Shown piece by piece: positions 34,733 through 44,094 of a stretch of DNA of 64,000 bases. Every line of letters begins with the position of its first letter. Position 1 is the first letter of the stretch. The stretch is from Rhynchopus sp. YZ270_cl-10 (lineage: Eukaryota > Euglenozoa > Diplonemea > Diplonemida > Diplonemidae), in contig OZ037923.1 in the NCBI GenBank assembly GCA_964035575.1, positions 930,001 through 994,000 of the forward strand, given 5' to 3'. The position numbers and the translations under genes are program-made. Under the pieces are notes generated by a model. The model made no database searches. It worked only from the letters and a program-made list of their open reading frames with translations, and was not told the DNA's origin.

Positions 34733-35181
34733 TGCAAACCCAAAAAAAATCACAAAACCTGCACTAGCGATTCACATAAATTCACAAAAGTTCACAAAAA
34801 TTCACATAAATTCACAAAAATTCACAAAACCTGCACTAGCGATTCACAAAAATTCACATTCATTCACAAAAGATCCCACACATGGTGTATCACGTGTGTT
34901 TTCGCCTCGTTGTGAATTTTTGTGAATGGCTGGTGAATAATCTTGAAAAAAAAGTCCCCAGATCACCCCATCATATACTTTCAAATAAAATTTGAAAGCA
35001 TTAGGGAAGTGTATAAAAAACAACAACAACCCATCTTTTTTAGTTAGTTTTTTAGTTTTCAAAAAAAAAAAAAAAATCAAACAAACAAACAAAAAGAGGG
35101 GAGAGGATGTAGGAGCAGAGGTAAGAGCTCCTAATGAGACGGAGAGAGAGGGGGAGGGTGAAGGGAAGAGGAGAAGAAGAG

Positions 35182-35311
35182 GGGATGAAGGGATGAAGGG
35201 ATGAAGGGATGAAGGGATGAAGGGATGAAGGGATGAAGGGATGAAGGGATGAAGGGATGAAGGGATGAAGGGATGAAGGGATGAAGGGATGAAGGGATGA
35301 AGGGATGAAGG
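35182..35311 (+). repeat. 9-mer tandem array (GGGATGAAG), about 14 copies
   Basis: A regular array that ends in GAATTTGTTGGG. It follows a G/A-rich stretch and is not coding. Confidence 0.95.
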
Positions 35312-35646
35312 AATTTGTTGGGACTGCAAAAATAGTATTTTTTTTGGGGGAGATAAAATAATAATTTTGTTTTTTTGTGGGGATAGCAGCCATATTTAAA
35401 AACAAAAAACAAAAAATAAGTATTTGAAGAAAAAAAAATCTGAAAGTAGTGCAGCTTTTTTTTGTTCCCCTATCTAGGTGGGAATCTTCACTCTGAAAAG
35501 TAATTTGAATTTTTTTTTTTTGAAAACTCGGTTGTAGTATTCGTACACCCCCTCCCCGAGGATGAGCTCCACTTACCAACCCTCTGATTTTTTTTTAAAT
35601 TAAAATCACAGATTTTTAGTCTTCTTTTCTCTCTTCTTTCTAATAT

Positions 35647-36342
35647 TGGTGTGGCTGAAACCAGCAAATTTCACTGCTAAAGAACTGCTAACAAACTGCT
35701 AAATAATACCCTTTTTTTAGGGGTGGTGTATAAAAACATTTTTTTACCTTGGTTTTTCCACTCCCCCTGTTGGCGCGCCTCCACTCTTGCATACCCATGT
35801 GTGACCCCACCGTTGAACGCAATCGACTCGCTGAGTCAAAAGAACGCACAGAACGGGGCTGGAAAAAATCACGAAACACGCGTACCGTGCGCCTGCGGCG
35901 CCCACAAAGTGAGTTTTCCCCCTGAGTATACTGAGTATACTGAGTATACTGAGTATACTGTGTATACTGTGTATACTGTGTATACTGTGTATACTGTGTA
36001 TACTGTGTATACTGTGTATACTGTGTATACTGTGTATACTGTGTATACTGTGTATACTGTGTATACTGTGTATACTGTGTATACTGTGTATACTGTGTAT
36101 ACTGCGGAAATTGACCAAAAACGAGAACTTGTCCATTTCGGCGAATTGACCCCACCACTGGCCGGACGGATTCCGGAAATGCAAATGCCGGCGTTAAAAA
36201 GCTCACCAACGAAAAAAAAAATTTTTTTTTCCAACACCCGTGGGGAAAAAAGTTTTTATACACCACCCCCCCAAAAATGCATGCTAACAAAGTGCTAACA
36301 AACTGCTAAATAATACCCTTTTTTTTGGGTTCAGCCACACCA
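35647..36342. mobile_element. TGG...CCA element with shared core, TSD AATAT (696 bp)
   Basis: TGGTGTGGCTGAAACC and GGGTTCAGCCACACCA are inverted, flanked by AATAT. Inside the ends are direct copies of TGCTAAATAATACCC, then a second inverted pair (GGGGTGGTGTATAAAAAC at 35720 and its inverse at 36253). The shared core is at 36105-36195, next to a 20-copy 9-mer array. Confidence 0.9.
35923..36104 (+). repeat. 9-mer array (TGAGTATAC then TGTGTATAC), about 20 copies
   Basis: The unit is the complement of the 33577 array. The first four or five units carry GAG in place of GTG, so the array expanded from one end or by separate steps. Confidence 0.95.
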
Positions 36343-36417
36343 AATATTCAACCCAAAAAAAAATGGCTTATTTTAACCATTTTTTTTTTCTCCCCTATCA
36401 AACCATCCTTCTCTCCT

Positions 36418-36966
36418 TCAAACCTGCGCCTCACCCTTCACAAACGCCTTTTTGTAGTTATCCACAATCATTCTGAGGTCTGATGAATCGGTTTTGTCGA
36501 CGTAATAGTTCAAAAACGCGCGGTTCATCTTTTCTATTCCGTCGTAGCACACGATACTCTCCCCTGGCGCGTACTTCGAGGTCCTCGAGCCTGACGTATT
36601 CGAACTGGTCGTAGAAGACAGAGGGGACGTAAGGTAGGTAGGGCTGCCTGCTGAAGCATCTCCCGCTTCTTTTACACCTGCTCCGATCGAGCGCGAGATT
36701 GCTTTAATTCTTGGCGCAGCGTCGTCAAACCCTTGGGGACGTGTATCTCCCGAAATAGAAGAAATCGTTGTAGCATGCAGCTCCATCATCCGACGATCCA
36801 TTCTCGCTCCAAACGACTCATTTGAGACCGGCATCATCGGAGATGACGCAGGGGTAACCCCTCCAAATCTCATCGGAACCTGATCGCTCCCAACCTGAGA
36901 ATCTCCTTCCACCTCCGCTACCACATGTTCAAGCATTCTTGACATGTCTACGGCATTAGATCCCAT
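36418..36966 (-). CDS. Hypothetical Ser-rich protein, 182 aa
   Basis: The open frame continues upstream to 37521, but that extension reads through homopolymer-derived K, P and F runs. The start is therefore placed at MGSNAVDMSRML (36966), where normal composition begins. The first 120 residues are hydrophilic with many Met, Ser and Gly, including a Ser/Thr-rich linker (about 110-130, TSPLSSTTSSNTSGSRTS). The last 50 residues (CYDGIEKMNRAFLNYYVDK... to VDNYKKAFVKGEAQV) look like two or three amphipathic helices. No transmembrane segment, signal peptide or catalytic motif is visible. A long minus-strand C/T tract ending in ACACAG lies about 175 nt upstream, and a second T-run ending in TTAAG sits directly before the ATG; either could be the splice acceptor. 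I do not recognise the protein. An adaptor-like protein with a disordered N-terminus and a helical tail is only an inference. Confidence 0.8.
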   Translation of the reverse strand: MGSNAVDMSRMLEHVVAEVEGDSQVGSDQVPMRFGGVTPASSPMMPVSNESFGARMDRRMMELHATTISSISGDTRPQGFDDAAPRIKAISRSIGAGVKEAGDASAGSPTYLTSPLSSTTSSNTSGSRTSKYAPGESIVCYDGIEKMNRAFLNYYVDKTDSSDLRMIVDNYKKAFVKGEAQV

Positions 36967-37142
36967 CTTAATTTTAACAACAAAAAAAAAAGCTCTCAAA
37001 AAAAGGGTTAAAACAGAGCTTAACGGATGCGAAGAGAAAAAAAAAGGAGGGGATATGGTGGGTGCAAGGTAGTAGAGAGAAATGAAAAGGTTGTTCAAAT
37101 TTAAAAAAAGAGGGGTTTTTTGGGTTGCAGAAGAGGAATTGC

Positions 37143-37200
37143 CTGTGTGGGGGGGAGGAGGGGGGAGGGGAGGGGAGGAGAGAAGGGGGAGGAGACCGTG
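37143..37200 (-). promoter_or_regulatory. Long pyrimidine tract and AG before the 36418-36966 gene
   Basis: The minus strand has a nearly pure C/T stretch of about 50 nt ending CCCCACACAG. It would leave a leader of about 175 nt. Confidence 0.45.
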
Positions 37201-37212
37201 TTGATGTGTAGT

Positions 37213-37245
<33 letters not shown>

Positions 37246-37499
37246 AATCATCCGAGCAATCTCCTCCTTTTGGAGTGAAGCCACGCAAATGGTTTGGTCG
37301 GAGCCTCTTGTATTACACAAGGTAGAGAGCATGTATGACGTGTTTTGCACACATACACTACTTTGTGAGCGGGGAAAAAAAACATCACGTCGGCTACACC
37401 CCACACTCCATGAGGGTGGGGAATGGACGCCACGCTTCTCTGTAGGTCTGATAGACCCCTCTCTCCGCTCATCAGCCAGGGGCTTGACATGGTGGTTGA

Positions 37500-37838
37500 C
37501 CTGAAGAAGGCGCACCCTCACTATGTCGAACCACGACCCACAGCCACACCCGGAAGCGAAAGGCTGAACTCAGCGATGTCCACCACATCAGAACAGACCG
37601 GCGAGTTTGCAGCGTGGGAGCAAAGCCAGCCTGACTGCCGACATTCTCCCTCATCCACAAGACAAAAGGTGATGAAGAATACACTCAAACTCACGCGAGC
37701 ACGTTCCACGTGTTGAAGATTACCAATGACCACCTCGACCAGTGTTCACTCACCCCAACCGTGCTCCGCAACACCGTCACCCTACAAGGTGCGGAAGTAG
37801 TGTGGAAGCGTCAACGTATCAAAAGAAGGGGGGGGTGA
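37500..37838 (+). pseudogene. Coding-like remnant (LPTFSLIHKTKG ... WKRQRIKRRGG)
   Basis: In the frame ending at TGA 37836-37838, residues from LPTFSLIHKTKGDEEYTQ through FHVLKITNDHLDQC to VVWKRQRIKRRGG have the look of a real protein C-terminus of about 67 residues. The same frame is open upstream to about 37503 (HTRKRKAELSDVHHIRTDRR) except for one TGA at 37632-37634. There is no ATG at the start of the C-terminal part. Possible readings are a decayed gene, a gene with one in-frame stop, or the last exon of a spliced gene. The block lies just upstream, head to head, of the minus-strand gene at 36418-36966 and begins the CA-rich region. No family was recognised. Confidence 0.35.
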
Positions 37839-38763
37839 GGGAACGGCAGGTGACACCTTTTTCTCTCTATGGAGAGGGCTCCTAGGAGATCAGGCAGGTT
37901 GGCATTCTGTGAGCGGTTTCGCACAAAAAAAATATATACATCAGCACCACAATACCCGCACCCCACAGCACCAACACAACTCTGCTGACATCCTCCAACC
38001 CCCAACCCATAACACCCCCGAGAACGACACTAACGAACAACACCTTGACACATTCGCAACATTCGCATGCATACATCAGACAAGACACAACTACCGCAAG
38101 GCCTTCTACAGTCGCCGAAACACTCAACACCCCAAATGGGCAAGTGTTCCACACTCAGGACAACCCCACAACACCCCCCTGTTTTCAAACACAGCACTCC
38201 ACATTGTCGATCAAGAAATGTTGAACAACAAAAAGGTGTGCGGGAAAACAGCCCCCTCCCCAACCCCCATGCATCACTTCGCTGATGCGAGGTTAGAAAA
38301 AAGTCCGCACATAGCACACCCAGCAACACTGAGTCTCCCACTAGCGTTGCCCCCCTCTGGTCGTGTCTTCCTCAGAGGTGACTACGAACAAAGGGCGAGC
38401 GGGATAAATGCACGCTAGCTGAGCCCCCTCAGAAATGCTGTTGTGCTCAAGGATTGTTTCCTTCGACCCTCCCTTCCACCTGCCTCACCGTCACCGTCAT
38501 CGCCATCGTCACCCTCTACAAGAAGCGTTCTCCCCTCGGGGCATCTAAGTGGTGGCCAACCACTCTCTTTACCCACCAGTCGCCCCACCTCGTCCTCATC
38601 CTCATCCCCCTACTCCTGCTCCATGCACCCATAATGCATCCAGAATAGCGCAAAGCAAGCTCCCAATCACAGCATCAAGTAAGGTAGTGTAGTGCCACCA
38701 CCCATGTGGCCATCTCTCAGCAATATGCATCAAACCCCTCCCCAGCAACCCCCCAGCATATGG

Positions 38764-38943
38764 TGGATCAAGGATCAAGGATCAAGGATCAAGGATCAAG
38801 GATCAAGGATCAAGGATCAAGGATCAAGGATCAAGGATCAAGGATCAAGGATCAAGGATCAAGGATCAAGGATCAAGGATCAAGGATCAAGGATCAAGGA
38901 TCAAGGATCAAGGATCAAGGATCAAGGATCAAGGATCAAGGAT
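38764..38943 (+). repeat. 7-mer array (GGATCAA), about 26 copies
   Basis: A perfect array in the CA-rich block. It yields an open frame of repeating IKDQGSR that should not be called a gene. Confidence 0.96.
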
Positions 38944-40061
38944 CCAACCAACGACCAACGCTCAGCCGACACACAGACTCACATCACACCCCACCCCCCT
39001 CACCCCCCCGCTAAGCAGACAAAAGAGACACCAAAAGCTCCTTCACTGCATCTGCCTCAGACACCTCTCATCGAGATGCTTGACCCGCACACACCTACAC
39101 ACCTACACAATGCCCCCTACATCACAACACCCCTCCTCGTCTACTGCCACAGGCTCTCCCCCCTGCTCACCCCTTCCCCTCCCATCCCCACTTCTTCGCG
39201 CAATACCCCACTCTTAGACGCTACCCACAACCTTCCAAGCGCTTCAACACACCACAGCACGCCCTCCTGGTCCCGCAGCTGCCTACTACACCACATCCCA
39301 GAGGGGGGTCGTATGCTTGCAAGACAAAGAAAGATGCGTAAGGTGGCCCTAAGACAGTCACCTTCATCATTCGTTGTCTGTGTACAAGCATAGAAAACCC
39401 ACCCCCGCCACCCAACCCCCATCATCGTTCTAGACCGCATGACTGCATGGTGCACACACAGCACCTTCATTCAGTGAAGTACTTCAACATATGCATTCAA
39501 TAAATTGATAGCATAGGGATTGACAGTATATAAAAAAAAAACCCCCCACCTCGGTATTGACGTTGCGCCGTCGGTACAAATAACAGGAAGGCTTCTTAAG
39601 CCCTTTCCCCCTCCTCCATTTCTCTCCTAGCACCTCCCCGTTCCTAACATAGAACACAACAGAAACCGACAAAACAGCTGCATATCCCCTCTCTCGCCTC
39701 ATCCTCACAGAGAACCCAAGCTACACCATCAGCCATGCCCTACCCCACCCGCACACACACACCGTACCTCTTTACGACGCTGCTCGCAGTACATCCGCAC
39801 TACATTAACACCAATATGCAATGGCAAAACCACAAACTAAACGCATAGTAAAATTCATACCCCAACCCCCCAACCCCTCAACCCCTTATACACAGCAAAG
39901 CACACCATCTGCAGGTTCGAAAACATAAATGCTTCCCACCCCACACCCCACACACACACACACACAACCATCAGAAGCTCTACCTCACTCATCGGTCAGA
40001 TGAACGGGGGATCTTCTATAAGCCCTTCTTGCTGTGAGAGGTACCTCTGCTTTTACCCCCC

Positions 40062-40341
40062 CATACCCCTCACCCCTTATGTCACAACGGTGACCTTGCA
40101 CACATGCAACAAACACATGAACCAATCCATCAGCTACATTTGCAACACGCTCGACCCTCTGTTACAAGCTACCATAGGAACCCCTCTCAGGGCCACCTTC
40201 ATTGACAACAGCTACGACGCTTTGACCCCCCCTAGGCTATACCCCTCACCCCTTATATGCACACGGTAGCCTTGCACACATGCAACAAACACATGAACCA
40301 ATCCATCAGCTACATTTGCAACACGCTCGACCCTCTGTTAC
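40062..40341 (+). repeat. Direct duplication of about 103 bp, two copies 176 bp apart
   Basis: 40062-40165 and 40238-40341 share CCCTCACCCCTTAT ... GCACACATGCAACAAACACA ... CTCGACCCTCTGTTAC with few differences. A local duplication in the CA-rich block. Confidence 0.85.
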
Positions 40342-40404
40342 GTAGCAGCTATGTTGTTTGTTACATTTTGCACCAAACCTCGAGTTTTGTCGCAGAAACC
40401 AAAG

Positions 40405-41700
40405 CTAGCTACCATAGATGATGATTTTGCTAAGGTTGCTAAGGTTTCCACCTCTAATATCACCATCATTTTTTGTCGCACAGTATTCAGCTAATGGGTT
40501 TTTTGCAAAGGGGAAGAGTGCATAATATGGTGCTCCTGACGACCCCATATTTGCGTACTTCTTGTGTAGTGGTCGCGCACCTCGTTTGGAAGTCTGGGGA
40601 CACGTATAAGAGGTAAAAATGGTTGGTATCTTTTTTTTTGTTTGCTCATCCCTTGAAAAGGGAAAAAAATGGAGAGGAAGGGGGAAAAACAGCTGAACCA
40701 CCCGGGGAGAGAGAGAAAGATGCCAAAGAGGGAAAGGGGAACCCCTCCAAAAAAAACGAGGCATTTTTTTTTTTTTGAAATATTTCTCACTCCGTTTTCT
40801 CGGCCCTATTTTTCCTTTTTTTTTTTCTTTTATTGATCACCCCTCGATCCTCCCCCCTCGCTCATTCAATTCTCTTGGTATCTGGTTTACCTTACCCCTT
40901 TTTTTTCCTTCGTATTTCCCCCATTTTTTTTACTTTTTTTTTTTTTTCAGAGAAAAAAAAGGAAAACTCAAAAGGCAGCTACGATTCCTTTCTCAGCAAA
41001 ATAGTGAGGATTTTCTTATTATTATTTTTGTCGTCGAAAAAAAAAAAATGGTTTCATTTTTTTTATTTTTATGATAATCTTGTATATCTGCCACAGTGTC
41101 TGCACTGTTTTTTTAATTATTTTTCTCTAACCCCCATCCCCTCCGATACCGTTATGAATTTCGGTTTTTTTTTTTTTTTCTTTTTCCTCTCAAAGACCAA
41201 CCCTATACACACCCTATTTGAGTCCATCCCTCATCTTCCCCACATTTTTTTTTTTCCTCCCAACCCCAAGAGAAAAATGAAACTCCGTTGTTTTTCCTCC
41301 AGGTACACAACACACACAAAACCCCAAAAGCTCTCAAATGCTTGACTCCCCCTCATTCTCCCTTTTTTTTTCCTGCAGTCGACCCAGTCAGGTTATCTGT
41401 GGAGAGGTTCCCCTTTTCAGCCCCCACCTCGATGTGTTCGACCGTTCATTTCTAATGCTCACATCAGTCTCAGGGGGGAAGCGTTACCGGGGGTGCGGAG
41501 GATGTCGGACGATGCCTGTGTATTGTGTGATGTGTTGTGCGTTTTTTTTTGAAAAACTCCGAATTTTACGGATCGCCAACTGATCTTTGATTACTTCGAC
41601 TAGGAAAAAGGGAAGATTATTTTCGAATCCAACCCCCGTTGAAGAAAAAAAAACATTATGAGGTTTAAGGGGACACTGTCGCACACCATGCGGGCATTTC
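40405..41700. other. No gene seen; T/C-rich plus-strand sequence
   Basis: Long T- and C-rich runs (40780-41380) are found, and a truncated TGG-element end at 40528. Nothing further recognised. Confidence 0.5.
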
Positions 41701-41711
41701 TATTATAATTT

Positions 41712-41779
41712 GATAAATTGTTTGGAGTAGTGTAGTTGCCTCGGTTTTGTGTTGCCACAGTTGGTGCAATCTCCACTGT
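41712..41779 (-). repeat. R1 SINE-like repeat
   Basis: A full copy lying 160 bp past the stop of the 41941-42462 gene, on the same strand as that gene if read as a tailed retroposon. Confidence 0.85.
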
Positions 41780-41940
41780 CAATTTTCGTTTATCGCACCG
41801 CAAAAGGTTTGTGTTTTTCACTGATGAATGTGAGTGAGGATAGTGGAAAACCAATACGCTAAAGCGGGCACGCACCATCCGTCGTTTTCCATTTCTATTC
41901 GTCAATGCTTGATAACACAAAAAAAAAAATCCCCTTCTTT

Positions 41941-42462
41941 TCATACCTGGTCGAGGGATCCCGTCAATTCCTTCTCGAACGCCTCACCCTTGTCGATTGC
42001 CGCTGCGAGGTCTCCGAAGGCGGTCTTGCCTTCGAGCGCAAGGTACTGTGCGTAACGGCTCGACTCGACGTAGTGCAGACCTCCTGCGAGCACTGCGAAG
42101 GACGGTCCCCAGAGGAGCGCCTGGCGGTAGACTCCTGTGGCCTGGGGGCGCACGCCGTTGAGCGAGAGCACGGTGTTCATGATGGCATCCTTCGCCATTC
42201 TCCACGGGGGGATGACCAGGGCATCCGGCGGCCCGAACGCACGCTTCACAGTTCCCACCGGCGCGGTGAGCACCCACGATGCAGTGTACGTCGCAAACGC
42301 CGAGTAGTATACGTTCCACCGGCTCTCCTTCGCGGCCACCTCGATCTCCCACTCCCCCTTCGTCTGGAAGCGCTTGTTGTTGAACATAATCTCGTCCATA
42401 AGCGCGAGCTTCAGCTCAGGCTTCTCAGCCACAAAGATGGACCACACGCTTCTGTCTCCCAT
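41941..42462 (-). CDS. Hypothetical protein with two hydrophobic segments, 173 aa
   Basis: The start MGDRSVWSIFVAEK (42462) is preferred over the longer open frame to 42717. The extra 85 residues are a translated pyrimidine tract and a CACCAC repeat, which look like untranslated leader. GC-rich third positions set this gene apart from its surroundings. Residues 1-50 are amphipathic and charged. Residues about 51-70 (VYYSAFATYTASWVLTAPVG) and 112-132 (the YRQALLWGPSFAVLAGGLH region) are apolar, with the basic/Pro-rich stretch TVKRAFGPPDALVIPPWRMAK partly between them. The C-terminus is a short acidic helix. The pattern would fit a small membrane-associated protein, possibly an organellar complex subunit, but no family motif is recognised. 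An AG follows a TTTTCC-type tract about 38 nt before the ATG on the minus strand. The downstream neighbour is an R1 repeat at 41712-41779. Confidence 0.82.
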   Translation of the reverse strand: MGDRSVWSIFVAEKPELKLALMDEIMFNNKRFQTKGEWEIEVAAKESRWNVYYSAFATYTASWVLTAPVGTVKRAFGPPDALVIPPWRMAKDAIMNTVLSLNGVRPQATGVYRQALLWGPSFAVLAGGLHYVESSRYAQYLALEGKTAFGDLAAAIDKGEAFEKELTGSLDQV

Positions 42463-42498
42463 TGTAATGCTTTTTTTTTTGTTGTGTTGTTGTGTTCT

Positions 42499-42625
42499 CT
42501 TAAAATGGAAAGGGTGGTGGTGGTGGTGGTGGAGTGAAACCCACAGTGTCGAGGGGATGAAGAGGAAGATGTGTTTGTGTCGCAGAATGGGAAAGGAAAA
42601 GGGAGGAACAAAGGGGGTGAGAGCG
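42499..42625 (-). promoter_or_regulatory. Pyrimidine tract and AG before the 41941-42462 gene
   Basis: The minus strand carries CCCCTTTGTTCCTCCCTTTT-type tracts, a CACCAC run, then CCATTTTAAGAG. The leader between AG and ATG is A/C-rich. Confidence 0.45.
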
Positions 42626-42708
42626 ACATCTTCGTCATTGCCATAAACCAGCAAAAATTTTGTGAAACAACACGACGTACCCCTTTTCGACACCCTGCGC
42701 CATGTAAT

Positions 42709-42765
42709 TAGATTCATATACTTTCAGTTCACAGAATTGAAAGCATCTGAGAGGGTCAACACAAT
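42709..42765 (+). repeat. R6 dispersed repeat
   Basis: Copy about 250 bp upstream of the ATG of the 41941-42462 gene. Confidence 0.8.
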
Positions 42766-43149
42766 AGAAAGTAAACAAAAAAAGGGGAGAGGGGAGGGAG
42801 GGAGGGAGTGTTCCACTGAATTTCGTTCATTATTTTTTTCTTTCTTTCTTTTGTTTGCAATATTGCTTTTTTTTGTATTAGTGGCCACCCGAAAGAAGAG
42901 TGGGCTCTACGAAATACTTTTGTTGAGAAGAAAAAAATATCCTGACATTACATCTTTTCGAAAAGGGTGCAGGAAAAGGTGGGAAAGATGATGGGGGAAG
43001 AAAGAGAGCAGAAAGTTGACTTGAAATACAAAAGCCCTTCTCGTGAACAGTGTACCAGAAAGAAAGCTTGAAGGGTCGAATATGCCTTTCGTGCACATAC
43101 ATCATTCGGGAGAATACACAGTGAAACCGAGAAGAGAACCCATTGGAGG

Positions 43150-43569
43150 CAGTGGTGGGCTGTACTGTGATACTGCCCCATCATAAATAACATACTACAC
43201 ATCACAATACAGTTGTATTGGTGTATCATGATAGGGCAGCTATCACAATACAGCCCACTAAGGAGGGGAGATGAAATATGTTACTATGATGGGGCAATGT
43301 ATCACAATATACCACCTGATTTTTACTCCGTGTATAGGCGTGAATACAAATATACTATGTAACGTCTTGTAGCGTGTACGACCGTATAGTAGCATACAGG
43401 ACCGTTCAGGACCGTATACACGTCTGTACGCGGGGGTAAAAATATCAGGTGGTATATTGTGATACATTTGCCCCATCATAAATAACATAATCCACCAATA
43501 CAGCTGTATTGTGCTGTGTATTATGTTATTTATGATAGGGCAAATGTATCACAATACAGCCCACCACTA
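43150..43569. mobile_element. hAT-like palindromic element pair with 9-bp flanking duplication
   Basis: The left end CAGTGGTGGGCTGTACTG and right end CAATACAGCCCACCACTA are inverted, and CATTGGAGG lies on both sides. CAGTGGTGGGC is a hAT-style terminus. Inside are two adjacent copies of the same palindrome family (GATACATTTGCCCCATCAT and inverses); one of them is interrupted by the 43312-43452 element. Length of the true duplication is 8 or 9 bp. Confidence 0.7.
43312..43452. mobile_element. CCACCTGATTTTTAC-terminal hairpin element, nested
   Basis: Ends CCACCTGATTTTTACTCC and GGTAAAAATATCAGGTGG are inverted. It is inserted at a CAATATATTG site inside the palindromic element 43150-43569. It is the second copy of the family seen at 4101-4240. 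Confidence 0.7.
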
Positions 43570-43710
43570 CATTGGAGGGTCCCTTAACTTCAGGATTTTC
43601 TCAGGAAATTCAGGGGATTTTGGGGTGTTATTTTTGAACGAAAATAAAAATAGTGAGGGGAGGGAGTTCGGTCCAGTCATAGGGGGGGCATAGCAATATT
43701 ATTTTTTTTT

Positions 43711-43779
43711 GATAAATTGTTTGGAGTAGTGTAGTTGCCTCGGTTTTGTGTTGCCACAGTTGGTGCAAATCTCCACTGT
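43711..43779 (-). repeat. R1 SINE-like repeat
   Basis: Full copy preceded by a T-run. Confidence 0.85.
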
Positions 43780-44094
43780 CCACTGTTTTTTTTTTCCCCC
43801 CCGAAGGTTTCTGGGTCTTTCCACACATGTTCCCGGGATGCAGGGGATACCTGGGAAACACGGATTTTTTTTTTTTTGTGAAATGCGCAGCCAAAAAAAA
43901 GAAGCAAAAAAATTGGGAAATTTTGGAGTGAACAGATGCTTGAGGGCTTTCCTCCCCGAAGATGGGGGGGAAATTTCTCCAAAAAAAAAATATATAAACA
44001 CTGATGGGCCCGCACATCCATTCTAAATAAAATATCAGACAGATAAAATCTATTTTGCTTTTTTTTTTTTGTTGCTGTATCGACAATCACTATA

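Larger units (their letters stand above)
33275..34970. mobile_element. TGG...CCA element with giant tandem arrays, TSD TCATA (1696 bp)
   Basis: About 61-bp inverted ends beginning TGGGGTGATCTGGGG differ at only about three positions and are flanked by TCATA. TTCACAAAAA subrepeats lie inside both ends. The shared core (33492-33575) is followed by about 27 copies of a 9-mer and then 180 copies of AGTAC. Two-thirds of the element is tandem array. Confidence 0.92.
37840..40400. other. CA-rich, homopolymer-poor block without a convincing gene
   Basis: Composition changes sharply here: C- and A-rich on the plus strand, few A/T runs, many CACCCC tracts. It contains the GGATCAA array and the 103-bp duplication. 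Long open frames (37909-38418, 38692-39393) lack normal composition. It could be a UTR, a noncoding transcript or a separate inserted block. Confidence 0.5.

Noticed and set aside
33340-34925. Long open frames over 390 codons in several phases and both strands
   Set aside because: They are translations of the 9-mer and AGTAC arrays (repeating YSTVQ or YCTVL) and have no gene-like composition.
33577-36104. CRISPR array
   Set aside because: The repeats are contiguous short tandem units without unique spacers, and the genome context is eukaryotic.
36967-37521. N-terminal extension of the 36418 gene to 367 residues
   Set aside because: The extra residues are translated homopolymer and pyrimidine tracts (K, P and F runs). 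The natural start is at 36966.
37632-37634. TGA as a sense codon (two loci read on in frame past TGA)
   Set aside because: Three of the four confident genes end at TGA with no conserved extension, so reassignment is unlikely. Decay explains the other cases.
38692-39393. 233-codon frame with repeating IKDQGSR
   Set aside because: It is the GGATCAA array plus CA-rich sequence. The flanks show no normal protein composition.
41905-42537. Plus-strand 210-codon frame opposite the 41941-42462 gene
   Set aside because: It is the antisense shadow of a better-supported gene, rich in Arg, His and Glu as expected from reversed codons.
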